Shown one piece after another: positions 52,147 to 60,820 of a stretch of DNA of 64,000 bases. Source of the stretch: Mangrovibacterium lignilyticum (GTDB lineage Bacteria; Bacteroidota; Bacteroidia; Bacteroidales; Prolixibacteraceae); NCBI RefSeq assembly GCF_010882175.1, contig NZ_WKLH01000002.1, forward strand, positions 1,116,001 to 1,180,000. The letters are read 5' to 3'. Position numbers and translations under genes: made by a program. The stretch's first letter is position 1, and each line of letters opens with the position of its first letter. The notes under the pieces are model-generated. The model searched no databases, was not told where the DNA came from, and saw only the letters and a list, made by a program, of their open reading frames with translations.

Positions 52147-53170
52147 GGCTTTTGTTTTTTTGATTGTTTGTCATCCACTTCCGGGCAAGGGCTTGCCAGG
52201 AACGGATCGATTGATTATTTCCCGTTTTCCATCCGGCGGACTGATAGCGGGCATAAAACTGGCTGGCTTCACTTTCAGGAAAGCCGCTTTCTCTGAAAAA
52301 TGAACTGACCTGCGAAAAATCCGGAATTCCATCTTTTTCCTCCACGTCATTTTTCAGATTTTCTTTCCTCTTCTCATCTCCCTTCTTTCCAATTCCTTTC
52401 CCGTAGCTTTTCTTCTTTTGATTCTCTTCTTGTTTATTCTTGTTTGTATTGTTTATAAGAGGTGTATCACTTGCTGTGTCAGTTCCGGTATCAGATTTGG
52501 TACCGGCAGTACTCTTTTTTCGATCTCCGGTATCACTTGCTGTATCGGTTTTGAGATCACAAGCGGTACCGGTATCACCTGTGGTATCAGTTGCTGTATC
52601 ACTTTCGATACTGCCGGAAGTACCGGTATCAGTTGCTGTATCATCTCCTGTATCGGGAGCAGTATCATTTTCAGTACTGGTATCACTTGCTGTATTCTTT
52701 GAAGTATCATTTTCAGTATTACAGGAAGTACCGGTATCAGCTGTTGTATCGCTTCCTGTATCGGGTGCAGTATCAGTTTTAGTACCGGCAGGAAGACCGG
52801 AAAATGCAACTGAAGGATTATCTGAATTTTGATCCGGCTTGCCGGTATCAGATTCGGTACTGGAAACCTTCTCCACTTCCGAATCAAAGCAGACACAACT
52901 GACGGTACTACCGCAGTGAAGATTAGAGGAAGGATTGTAGCGGATGTAGCCCCACTGAGCGAGTTCTTTCATACAACGGGCATAGGTATTGGCCGAGCCG
53001 ATCCGTGCCAGCAGCATCGTTTCTGTTCGGGAAATGACAAACTGCTCCCGAAACCGGCTGGCATTCCATTGACGGAACAAGGCCAGGTACAGGCTGATGT
53101 GGTAGGACGACAGACGCTCGTCTTCATCCAGCCGCTCGAAGAATCCGTTCAGGTGCCGAAGGTAATTCAT
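52070..53170 (-). CDS. Replication-initiation-like protein with Asp-Thr repeat linker
   Basis: 366 residues. Residues 1-100 are a winged-helix domain (SSYHISLYLALFRQWNASRF, RTETMLLARIGSANTYARCM, ELAQWGYIRYNP), like the DnaD/RepA-type initiators and helix-turn-helix proteins of Bacteroidota elements. Residues 105-236 are a low-complexity linker with 19 Asp-Thr pairs, many at four-residue spacing. The C-terminal domain, IPDFSQVSSFFRESGFPESE and QSIRSWQALARKWM, resembles DnaB/DnaC-binding ends. The next gene is the ATPase, which overlaps it. Confidence 0.65.
   Translation of the reverse strand: MNYLRHLNGFFERLDEDERLSSYHISLYLALFRQWNASRFREQFVISRTETMLLARIGSANTYARCMKELAQWGYIRYNPSSNLHCGSTVSCVCFDSEVEKVSSTESDTGKPDQNSDNPSVAFSGLPAGTKTDTAPDTGSDTTADTGTSCNTENDTSKNTASDTSTENDTAPDTGDDTATDTGTSGSIESDTATDTTGDTGTACDLKTDTASDTGDRKKSTAGTKSDTGTDTASDTPLINNTNKNKQEENQKKKSYGKGIGKKGDEKRKENLKNDVEEKDGIPDFSQVSSFFRESGFPESEASQFYARYQSAGWKTGNNQSIRSWQALARKWMTNNQKNKSHERTFNQIGPGRFGVTTDKDYSEPL
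52463..52858. repeat. Coding low-complexity repeat (12-bp period)
   Basis: Region coding for the Asp-Thr-rich linker. Units such as GATACA, GATACC and GATACT recur every 12 bp or so in the sense strand; the repeats are degenerate, with 4-residue blocks such as TDTA, SDTG and PDTG. Length polymorphism between strains is expected. Confidence 0.7.
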
Positions 53171-53463
53171 TACCGGCTACCAAATCCGATTTGTGATTGG
53201 CTTTTACCTGACTCCAGAATCTTCTGAATATCCTGTGAATCGTAGTAAAGAACTCCGCCCATCTTGGTAAACGGGAGTGTGCCGTTTACCCGCATATTTT
53301 GCAATGTGCCCGGTGATATCCCCAGTAGTTTGCGGACTTCACCGGAACGGAGCCATTTTTTCGAAGTTAATCCCTGGTTTTCCTTGAGCAGTCTTTTGAG
53401 TTCGGAAAGTAATTCAATTTTGAACTCCCGAAGATCATCGGTGGTTAAAATCTCTGATGGCAT
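53170..53463 (-). CDS. Excisionase-like helix-turn-helix protein (HTH_17)
   Basis: About 97 residues from the ATG at 53463; an in-frame start at 53502 adds 13. The HTH_17/MerR-like core reads LRSGEVRKLLGISPGTLQNM, then RVNGTLPFTKMGGVLYYD, the pattern of small excisionase/DNA-binding proteins of Bacteroidota conjugative elements. The end overlaps the replication-like gene start by one base. With an RteC-like gene just upstream it may serve excision or replication control. Confidence 0.8.
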   Translation of the reverse strand: MPSEILTTDDLREFKIELLSELKRLLKENQGLTSKKWLRSGEVRKLLGISPGTLQNMRVNGTLPFTKMGGVLYYDSQDIQKILESGKSQSQIGFGSR

Positions 53464-53527
53464 AACTTTTAATTTTGAATGATACAATTTGAACTGCTCC
53501 AAATTTGCATCGCTTAAAATTGCCTTT

Positions 53528-53561
53528 TTGCATAGTTGTTACCTGGTGGGGAGTTTTATAT
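53528..53561. promoter_or_regulatory. 34-nt repeated element, excisionase/replication copy
   Basis: Second copy of the element at 50466-50499. It lies 65 bp upstream of the ATG at 53463, in the same orientation relative to the downstream operon as the tra copy. Confidence 0.55.
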
Positions 53562-53570
53562 TGTTCAGTT

Positions 53571-54422
53571 TCAGGATAACTTCTCGTCAATCCGCTGTTG
53601 GAGGACATCCCTTAAGAAATTTAGGAAAAGGGTTTGGTCTTTCTTCCTGCCCCGTATTTGTTTATAGTAATCGTATATGTCTTTTGTCAGATCTACCCCA
53701 AATATATATCCAAAGAGTTGAGTTAGTTCCTGAATGGACATCCTGCCATTATCAATGACTTTTGCTGAATCCAATGCATAAATAATTTCTGCTAAGTAAA
53801 TCTTTTTCCCCGTCCACTTTCCCTTTTTTAGCCTGAACAGGCTATTCACACCAACTTGTCCAAGCTTCCTTATTTCTGTGAGTAAATAATCTGTCAGCAT
53901 TTCCCGTGCCCGGATCTCTGCAAAAGTTTGATCACGCCACGTGACAAACTGCCCGTCCTCCAGGTAATTGTTTCCTCTAAGCTCAATTGGAATATCCTCC
54001 CTATCACGGATAAAATAAAGTTCATCCAGATAGGTAAAACAACAATTATAATATTGAACACAACGCGACTCTTGCTGCATAAAGATTTGGATTTCCTCCA
54101 GCTTACGCTGCATGTACTTTTTCAATCGTTTTGAATGATACTTGGGACGCAAGCTTTCTACATCAAAAACAGCCTGGTAAAATAGCAGGTAGCTTTGTAC
54201 TGCCGGTTTTATCTCTTTGAAAAAGTGGATCTCTGACTTTGAATCCGGAAAACCATTCTTAATGACCAGTCGCTTCAATTCAACAAGCGTCGATCTGCTT
54301 TTTTCGATTCCTTTTTTCGCTATCGTCAACCGGCTTTCGGGAGCCAGTACCAACTGCTCCATGTATTCTTCCAGCTCGCAGACAATACGGGAATAATCGT
54401 TTGTAAAATTGTACACCATCAA
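53571..54422 (-). CDS. rteC: RteC-like regulator of conjugative element
   Basis: 283 residues, helical, with the RteC-domain pattern: LVELKRLVIKNGFPDSKSEI, FFKEIKPAVQSYLLFYQAVF, YFIRDREDIPIELRGNNYL, and a winged-helix-like C-terminus (SVFRLKKGKWTGKKIYLAEI-type phrase with IYALDSAKVIDNG). RteC activates excision genes in CTnDOT. It is longer than CTnDOT RteC. The stop is 10 bp from the 34-nt element and the excisionase-like gene is next, matching the RteC/excision order. Confidence 0.8.
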   Translation of the reverse strand: MMVYNFTNDYSRIVCELEEYMEQLVLAPESRLTIAKKGIEKSRSTLVELKRLVIKNGFPDSKSEIHFFKEIKPAVQSYLLFYQAVFDVESLRPKYHSKRLKKYMQRKLEEIQIFMQQESRCVQYYNCCFTYLDELYFIRDREDIPIELRGNNYLEDGQFVTWRDQTFAEIRAREMLTDYLLTEIRKLGQVGVNSLFRLKKGKWTGKKIYLAEIIYALDSAKVIDNGRMSIQELTQLFGYIFGVDLTKDIYDYYKQIRGRKKDQTLFLNFLRDVLQQRIDEKLS

Positions 54423-54685
54423 GTAAAATTAGCTTAGTTCAAATTGTAACACATTGGAGGTATAGGGAATAGCGCCTCAGCCGACTTCACAGAAGCCGGC
54501 GACGAAATTCAAAAAGCGTTGCGTGTTTGCACATCAAACACATACGTTAAGAGGGAAAAACGTAGGATGCATCCAGCCACTATTAGGCACGGAGCATTAT
54601 TCATGAAATATGAATGAATCGAAGAATTGAGTTAAAACAAATCAAAAGTTTGAACAGAAGAAGAAATTGAGATGCAAGCGATCAA

Positions 54686-54724
54686 TAAAAAAAGCCCGAT
54701 ACGACGCAACCATCGACACAGGCC
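54686..54724 (-). terminator. Imperfect terminator hairpin, minus strand
   Basis: On the minus strand GCCTG ... CGGGC with an internal loop is followed by T7 (GGGCTTTTTTT). It would end transcripts from the XRE gene. The related structure at 55821-55861 has the same frame AGGCCTG ... CGGGCTTTT. Confidence 0.4.
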
Positions 54725-54889
54725 TTCTTTACCATTTGAGACGAACTACAAAGATAAGAAAACCAACTCAATAGCCACAAAAATGGACATTAATCATCAT
54801 ACATCTCACTATTATTAGCAACATAGGTTCTCAAATCCATTATTAAACCCACGAAATTTAACGTTACCTAGAAAAATGATGGAGATTGA

Positions 54890-55178
54890 TTCGATACATG
54901 CAACGAATACGGAGGGGTAATCGACTTAGGCAATAAGGAAGATACACTACCTCCTTATCCTGGACAACGGAATATTTTGGTATCACAGCTAATGAAAGAC
55001 AAAAATCGGGGTCACCGCCCCATGAGCATGCTCCTAAAACTTATTGAAGAAGAATTCGAAACTTCGTAAGCTTGTAACTCAGGGTACATAAAAAGAAGTT
55101 CGAGAGAGAAGTTATTGCAATTTACGAACAAGAAAACTGAAAAGAAGCATTACCTGATAAACAGGTATTAGAAATCAT
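54890..55178 (+). pseudogene. Decayed gene, unknown family
   Basis: A frame of 59 codons with no start (54890-55069: GGVIDLGNKEDTLPPYPGQ, then LMKDKNRGHRPMSMLLKLIE) is followed after a shift by KKKFEREVIAIYEQEN, a stop at 55138, then KEALPDKQVLEII in the same frame. Amino-acid use is that of a real soluble protein, so this is probably the wreck of one gene with one frameshift and one stop. No family is recognised. Confidence 0.3.
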
Positions 55179-55418
55179 TCACTCAAAATCAAAAAAATCC
55201 CGAAGGGTTATTCCTAGCATACCGCAGAATTTTTGTATTGTATATATTGTCACTCCTCTAGGGTTGCCGTTGCTCTCCCATCTGTTTAGAATCTGCCTAT
55301 CAACATCGTATTTTTTCGCAAATTCAGACTGAGACAGTCCAGTTCCTTCCCTCAGAAACTTTATTCTCTCTGCGATTTTGTTTTTTAGTATGGTATCTTC
55401 CTTTGTTAGCCTGCCCAT
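55179..55418 (-). CDS. XRE-family helix-turn-helix regulator
   Basis: 79 residues: IKFLREGTGLSQSEFAKKYD, then VDRQILNRWESNGNPRG, the XRE fold with its recognition helix, and a short C-terminal end with LGITLRDFF. Length is that of a bare HTH domain. It is the only gene in the junction between tra block and SusCD locus. An inverted repeat is located 35-60 bp upstream of its start, a probable operator for autoregulation. Confidence 0.85.
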   Translation of the reverse strand: MGRLTKEDTILKNKIAERIKFLREGTGLSQSEFAKKYDVDRQILNRWESNGNPRGVTIYTIQKFCGMLGITLRDFFDFE

Positions 55419-55449
55419 ACTGCAATTTTGTAATAATCCAATTTTTTAT

Positions 55450-55490
55450 TGTAATCCACTTGGATTACAAAATCTCATTTTCTATATTTG
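55450..55490 (+). promoter_or_regulatory. Operator palindrome with plus-strand promoter
   Basis: TTGTAATCC-ACTT-GGATTACAA (9-bp arms, 55449-55470) overlaps a plus-strand promoter: -33 TTGG (55460-55463), 19-bp spacer, -7 TATATTTG (55483-55490), an exact TAnnTTTG match. A binding protein here, likely the XRE regulator, would block it. A partial GTAATCC-type half-site also lies nearer the XRE gene. Confidence 0.55.
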
Positions 55491-56285
55491 CTTTTGACTA
55501 TTGAGAGTTGCATTTTTTCAATTAAAAATAGAGACAAGCTTTTTTCCCATAGTCTAGAACCTTAATACTGGCATGCTTATAGACTTCATAATGTTAGATC
55601 ATTAATGATATTATCATCACCAGGTCATCAAATCGTCAGTACCTCTAACCGCAAGTTGAATAGGAGCATTTAAGTATCGCTAAGTGCTTACTGTTTTAAA
55701 CGGCCTTTTAACTTGGCTACATCGTATGCATTGAAAACAAATGCAATAGTCGATTATACTTTAATAAATAGAATAGTGTTGCCTATGGCTTAATAAATCC
55801 GAAAATCCTGCTAAAACAAAAGCAAAAGCCCGCTACAACTGTTTGGCGACGTGTAGCAGGCCTGATCGTTAACAATTGAGACAATTAAATTAACACCCCA
55901 AGTATATGAAAAACTTTTCATTTTTCATGGGGCTGCGACCTGTATGCCCTGCTCTAATAGAGAACACCCGTCAAAACGGTTCGCCCGTTCTCGTACTACG
56001 ACACGATTGGATATGCGTTAAACATCTGATAAATTGAGAGATCATGCTCCGATTCGATAGCTTAAACTCATATATTTTCGTTCTGCCCCGACAAGGGTTA
56101 ATCTTACGTTTGGAATATTTCGGGCCTTTTAAATGCTGGGACGTATACTCTCTGCGTCACCGCCGGATCCTGTACGCTAAAAAGATTAAGTCGCCTGAGT
56201 GAGTTGGTTGTCTTGCCACTAACGACAGCTGGTAGCAGCTGAAAAATACATTCACTTAATCCGTAACACTTAATTCCATAGTTCT
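55491..56285. other. Non-coding stretch with hairpins and SusCD-locus leader
   Basis: No gene is seen. A minus-strand terminator lies at 55821-55861 (10-bp stem with one wobble, then TTTTGCTTTTG). A hairpin with CCCCA ... TGGGG ends is at 55896-55932 and a GAGAAC/GTTCTC hairpin with an inner CCGT/ACGG stem at 55960-55992. TACGTTTG at 56105-56112 fits the -7 element (a weak TTCTG 19 bp upstream) and probably starts the TlpA-SusC-SusD transcript. Confidence 0.5.
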
Positions 56286-57569
56286 ATGAAATTAACCAAA
56301 TACCTGGCAGGCACAGCCATCTGTGTCCTGTCCCTGCAATTCTATTTCCAAACTCAAGCCCAACAGCTCAAAATCGGCGACCCGGTTCCGGACCTTTTAC
56401 TCGAGCATGTCGTTAACTACCCAGGAGGTTCGGCCCGGTTCTCCGACTTCGACGGAAAACTTATCATCATCGACTTTTGGGAAACCTGGTGCGTACCTTG
56501 CGTTAGAGGTCTACCACATATGCAGCAGCTTCAACAAGAGTTTGAAGGTCAGTTGCAGGTACTGCTGGTCAGTACCCAGAAGGCGACCACAATCGATGCC
56601 TTTCTTCAGAAAAAGAACATTTCGCTTCCCTCGGTTACTGAAGGGAGATACCTCATCAAACTGTTCCCGCATAAGTTTGTTCCCTACCAGGTCTGGATTA
56701 AAGACCGCAAAGTGTTTGCCCTAACGACCCACGAGGCAGTAACGGCCGAAAACATCAGGGGCGTGCTCTCGGGTAAGCTCAGCTCTCTGGCGGAAAAGAA
56801 GTTCGACTTTAATTATAAGTCCGCCAAACCTTTGTTACTGGATGGTAACGGTGGTTCAGCCACCGACCTGCAATATCGCTCGCTGATTACCGGCTACATC
56901 GATGGAATCGGCGGCGGCGGAGTTGGCACCGATAGCCTTGGACACTACAAGATTCGAACTCTGAATGGCTCAATTCTGCAGCTATACCTATCGGTTTTCA
57001 AACTGGGAGTAACTACCCCGCTGGGACATCCCAACCGCTGCATTGTTGATCCAGAGGTTGCCAAACTGATGCCCCCCGGAGATATCCCTGAATATGCGCC
57101 CGAAGTGCGCGATAAGTACTATTGCTACGAGCTGATTGTTCCTGCCGCTCTGAAAGACCAGGCCAACGAACTGATGCTGGAAGACCTGAACCGCTTTTTC
57201 GGCGCCCTGTACCATATTAATGCCAAAGTTGAGAAACGGACTATGGAGTGCTGGGCTCTGAAACAAACCGGATCTACCGAAAAACTTCTTTCTCGTAGCG
57301 AGAAACCACGGATTGATGCCGATACCCCAGGACAGCTCAGCTTCAGTAAGCAGCCGGTTTCAGAACTCTGCCGCGTTCTTTCCATCTTATTTAAAAAGGA
57401 GCACCTTCCCCTGGTCGACCGAACCGGCATTACCGATGACATCGACCTTACTTTCCCAACCGACATGCCAGATATTACCCGGTTCAACGCCTTTCTGCAA
57501 TCCTATGGTCTGAGTTTGCAACGTGAGCTGTGCGATATTGACATGCTGGTGATCGAACAGACAAATTAA
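56286..57569 (+). CDS. TlpA-like thioredoxin fused to a DUF3738-like domain
   Basis: 427 residues. Signal peptide to about 25 (FYFQTQAQQ), thioredoxin/TlpA domain about 30-160 with WETWCVPCVRGLP (redox C-x-x-C) and FPHKFVPYQVWI. The C-terminal 200 residues contain LMLEDLNRFFGALYH, TMECWALKQTG and LPLVDRTGITDDIDL, which recall the DUF3738 type (repeat of L.R.F......E.R....L.......G...L..T....L..LPVVD.TG). Probably periplasmic, with TlpA for thiol-disulfide exchange. It leads a SusC/SusD pair, 26 bp before it. The substrate is unknown. Confidence 0.8.
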   Translation: MKLTKYLAGTAICVLSLQFYFQTQAQQLKIGDPVPDLLLEHVVNYPGGSARFSDFDGKLIIIDFWETWCVPCVRGLPHMQQLQQEFEGQLQVLLVSTQKATTIDAFLQKKNISLPSVTEGRYLIKLFPHKFVPYQVWIKDRKVFALTTHEAVTAENIRGVLSGKLSSLAEKKFDFNYKSAKPLLLDGNGGSATDLQYRSLITGYIDGIGGGGVGTDSLGHYKIRTLNGSILQLYLSVFKLGVTTPLGHPNRCIVDPEVAKLMPPGDIPEYAPEVRDKYYCYELIVPAALKDQANELMLEDLNRFFGALYHINAKVEKRTMECWALKQTGSTEKLLSRSEKPRIDADTPGQLSFSKQPVSELCRVLSILFKKEHLPLVDRTGITDDIDLTFPTDMPDITRFNAFLQSYGLSLQRELCDIDMLVIEQTN

Positions 57570-57595
57570 AAACAACGCTAAAAGTTACCCCTGAA

Positions 57596-60500
57596 ATGAT
57601 ACAAAAGAAACTCGTTTACCTCGTACTACTGATGATTACTCTCGGGGTTGCCCCGGGAGCTTCCGCCCAGCTGAGGCACCTGTCGGGCACGGTAAGCACC
57701 GCCGACGGCCAAGCACTGGCAGGTGTGTACCTCACAACAACCGACCTAAGATCATCAGCTGTCACCGACAGCCTGGGACACTTCCAGATCACTGTTCCTG
57801 AAGAGACAACCGTTTTACAGGTTTCACACATTGGCTTTGCCCGCAAAACAGCTTATATACCGCAGGACGACAGTCCGATGACCATTTACCTGGAGCAGAA
57901 ATTCGTGTCGATTGGCGAGGTGGTTGTCTCCACCGGCTACCAAACCATCAATCGTGATAAAACACCTGGCTCCTACAGTCAGATCGATAACCGGCTGCTC
58001 AACCGCTCGGTGAGTACTGATATTTTAAGCCGCCTGGAGAACATCACACCGGGGTTGCTTTTTGACCGCCGGTTCGAAGGTTCTCCATCTGTCAGCGTCC
58101 GGGGCCAAAGCACGATCCAGTCTGACGAGAGCCCGCTGATTGTGGTCGACAACTTTCCTTACGAGGGCGATATTGACAACATCAATCCCAATGATATTGA
58201 AAGCGTCACCGTCCTGAAAGATGCTGCCGCAGCTTCCATCTGGGGTGTTCGGGCCGGTAACGGGGTAATTGTAATTACCACTAAACGCGGGCGGCTGCAA
58301 CAACCAATGACCATACAGGCCAATGCCAATGTGACTATCGGCGAAAAGCCTGACTTAAATTACAATCCGCAGTTTTTGAACTCGTCGGATTTTATCGATG
58401 TCGAGCAAAGTCTTTTCGACCAGGATTATTACAGCTGGATGGAAGGTTATTACACCTACCCTGCGATGTCGCCCGTCGTACAACTGCTGATCGCCAAGCG
58501 GGATGGGCTGATTAGTTCCACCGACGCCGAAGCGCAGCTTAATGAGTACCGCAGCCGGGATGTTCGTCGCGACTTTGATCGCTACTTCTACCAAACAAGT
58601 GTGAACCAGCAATATTCGCTGTCACTCAAAGGTGGAGGACAGGCTGTCAGTTATTACCTCGGTGGCGGCTTCGACAGCAATAAAAGCAACCTGGTTCGAA
58701 ACGGTCTTGACCGGGTTAGTGTGAACTCAATGCTCACTTATCACCCAACCGATAAGCTTGAGGTTTCCTCTAACATCAGCTATTCATACAGTAAAACAGA
58801 TCAAAACAACGGTGGCATGGCTTCGGTTAGCAGCGGTGGAACTTATGGGTTGTATCCGTATGCACAGCTGACTGACGATAACGGAAACCCGCTGGCTGTC
58901 GTCCGCGATTACAATACCGATTTTGTGAACCAGGCCGAGGCAAACGGGCTCATGGACTGGTCGTACCGCCCCTTGCAGGATCTCCGGGCCAATGACTACA
59001 CGGTTACCACCGGGGACATCCGGCTTAACACATCCCTGACGTACCGCCTGACCGATTGGTTGAACCTGGAAGGTCGCTACCAGTTTGAGCACCAGAACCA
59101 GCATAGTCGGCACCTGCAAAGCACCGATATGTATTATACGCGTAACCTGATCAACAAGTATGCTTATACCGATGATGATGGTTTCGTCCAGTTTCCAATC
59201 CCGGAAGGCGGTATCCTGGATAACAGCTATTCGGATCTCTACGCACACTCGGGACGTTTACAAGTAAATTTCGATCGAAGCTGGAACGATGTTCACCACC
59301 TGAGCGTTCTCGCAGGTGCTGAAGTTCGCCAGGCACGCAGCAAAGGGCTCTCAAGTCGAATTTACGGTTACAATGACGAACTATTAACCTTCAGCTCAAT
59401 TGACTATGGAAATGAGTACCTTGTTAGCCCCGATGGTTACACGGATGTGATCCCTGACGGCAACTCGCTCAGTGAACTCACCGATCGCAACCGCTCCTGG
59501 TACGGGAACCTGTCGTACACCTACCGCGAACGTTATATGCTCTCGGGTAGCGCACGCAAAGACGAGTCAAATCTGTTTGGTGTTGATGCCAATAACAAGG
59601 GCGTTCCCCTGTGGTCAACCGGTCTGGGTTGGCAGCTGAGCTCTGAAGAGTTCTATCCCTTCAAAAGCTGGCTCCCGGTGCTAAAGCTTCGGACAACCTA
59701 CGGCTACAGCGGTAATGTGAATAAATCGCTGACGGCCTACGCCACCGGCTATTATTACAGTAATCGCTATACCGATCTGCCCTACATCCAGATTCTCACC
59801 CCGCCTAATCCCAACCTTCGATGGGAAAAAATCAGGATTATCAACCTGGGACTTGACTTTGCAAGTAAAAACCATGTGCTTTCGGGCAGCGTTGAGTACT
59901 ACCGTAAAAAGGGATTTGACCTGATAGGACGCTCTCCGCTTGATCCGACCATTGGTTTTTCTGTTGGCGGACGTAATGAGTTTATAGGCAATAACTCCGA
60001 ATTAAAAGGACAGGGTGTGGATATCCAGCTGAATCTGAATCAAAACTTCGGGCGAATAAACTGGACAGCACAGTTGTTTTACAGCCATTCTACCAACGAA
60101 ATTACCCGTTATGATTATGAGAGCAGCACGATATCGGCCTACTTCACTTCTGTTCCCGTGCCTGTTCCTGGCAATCCCCGTTACAGCATCTACAGTCTCA
60201 GGTGGGCCGGCCTTGACCCGGAGAACGGTGATCCACAGATTTACCTTGGAGGCGAGATTACCAAAGATTACGGCTCCATTCTTTCGAACCTCACCATGGA
60301 TGATCTGATTTGTGAAGGATCGGCCCTCCCAACGAGCTACGGATCACTTCGACAGAATTTTCGTCTCGGCGATTTTGCAATAGGGTTTAACATCACTTAT
60401 AAATTTGGTTACTATTTCAGAAGGCCCTCGCTAAGCTACTACGCGCTGTATAACTCATGGACGGGACACGAAGAGTTCGCCGATCGGTGGATGAACCCCG

Positions 60501-60814
60501 GCGATGAAGCTGTCACACAAGTACCATCAATGCCGGCGGCCGGAACCAGCAGCACACGCGATTTTGTGTACACCTTTGCTGACATCAATGTCGAGAAAGG
60601 AGATCACATCCGCTTCCAGGATATCAACTTCTCTTACGACCTGCTTCACTCGAAATATCCCTGGCTGCCTTTTGACAAGGTCTCACTTTACGGGTATATC
60701 AACAACATCGGGATCATCTGGCGGGCTAACCATTCGGGACTTGACCCGGATTACAGCTTCCAGCCTTATCCTGCATCGCGTACTTTTTCACTGGGTATTA
60801 ACCTTACTCTTTAA
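57596..60814 (+). CDS. SusC/RagA-family TonB-linked outer-membrane receptor
   Basis: 1072 residues. Signal peptide (LVLLMITLGVAPGASAQ), a CarboxypepD_reg-like domain (LSGTVSTADGQALAGVYLTT, GHFQITVPEETTVL), then the TonB plug (SPLIVVDNFPYEGDID, ESVTVLKDAAAASIWGVRAG, NGVIVITTKRG), and a C-terminal barrel of about 700 residues ending in F-S-L-G-I-N-L-T-L. It is the transport channel of a SusCD unit. No anti-sigma/sigma or extended N-terminal domain is present, and no glycoside hydrolase is seen near, so a substrate other than a known polysaccharide is possible. Confidence 0.92.
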   Translation: MIQKKLVYLVLLMITLGVAPGASAQLRHLSGTVSTADGQALAGVYLTTTDLRSSAVTDSLGHFQITVPEETTVLQVSHIGFARKTAYIPQDDSPMTIYLEQKFVSIGEVVVSTGYQTINRDKTPGSYSQIDNRLLNRSVSTDILSRLENITPGLLFDRRFEGSPSVSVRGQSTIQSDESPLIVVDNFPYEGDIDNINPNDIESVTVLKDAAAASIWGVRAGNGVIVITTKRGRLQQPMTIQANANVTIGEKPDLNYNPQFLNSSDFIDVEQSLFDQDYYSWMEGYYTYPAMSPVVQLLIAKRDGLISSTDAEAQLNEYRSRDVRRDFDRYFYQTSVNQQYSLSLKGGGQAVSYYLGGGFDSNKSNLVRNGLDRVSVNSMLTYHPTDKLEVSSNISYSYSKTDQNNGGMASVSSGGTYGLYPYAQLTDDNGNPLAVVRDYNTDFVNQAEANGLMDWSYRPLQDLRANDYTVTTGDIRLNTSLTYRLTDWLNLEGRYQFEHQNQHSRHLQSTDMYYTRNLINKYAYTDDDGFVQFPIPEGGILDNSYSDLYAHSGRLQVNFDRSWNDVHHLSVLAGAEVRQARSKGLSSRIYGYNDELLTFSSIDYGNEYLVSPDGYTDVIPDGNSLSELTDRNRSWYGNLSYTYRERYMLSGSARKDESNLFGVDANNKGVPLWSTGLGWQLSSEEFYPFKSWLPVLKLRTTYGYSGNVNKSLTAYATGYYYSNRYTDLPYIQILTPPNPNLRWEKIRIINLGLDFASKNHVLSGSVEYYRKKGFDLIGRSPLDPTIGFSVGGRNEFIGNNSELKGQGVDIQLNLNQNFGRINWTAQLFYSHSTNEITRYDYESSTISAYFTSVPVPVPGNPRYSIYSLRWAGLDPENGDPQIYLGGEITKDYGSILSNLTMDDLICEGSALPTSYGSLRQNFRLGDFAIGFNITYKFGYYFRRPSLSYYALYNSWTGHEEFADRWMNPGDEAVTQVPSMPAAGTSSTRDFVYTFADINVEKGDHIRFQDINFSYDLLHSKYPWLPFDKVSLYGYINNIGIIWRANHSGLDPDYSFQPYPASRTFSLGINLTL

Positions 60815-60820
60815 TCAATT

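Noticed and set aside
52418-52832. Plus-strand ORFs with repetitive composition opposite the Asp-Thr linker
   Set aside because: They are the reverse complement of the coding repeat of the replication-like gene; the minus-strand gene has proper flanking domains.
54686-55861. Similar hairpins at 54686-54724 and 55821-55861 as possible attachment sites
   Set aside because: Both share AGGCCTG ... CGGGCTTTT and a T-run on the minus strand; this fits two terminators better than att sites, and the sequences beside them are not alike.
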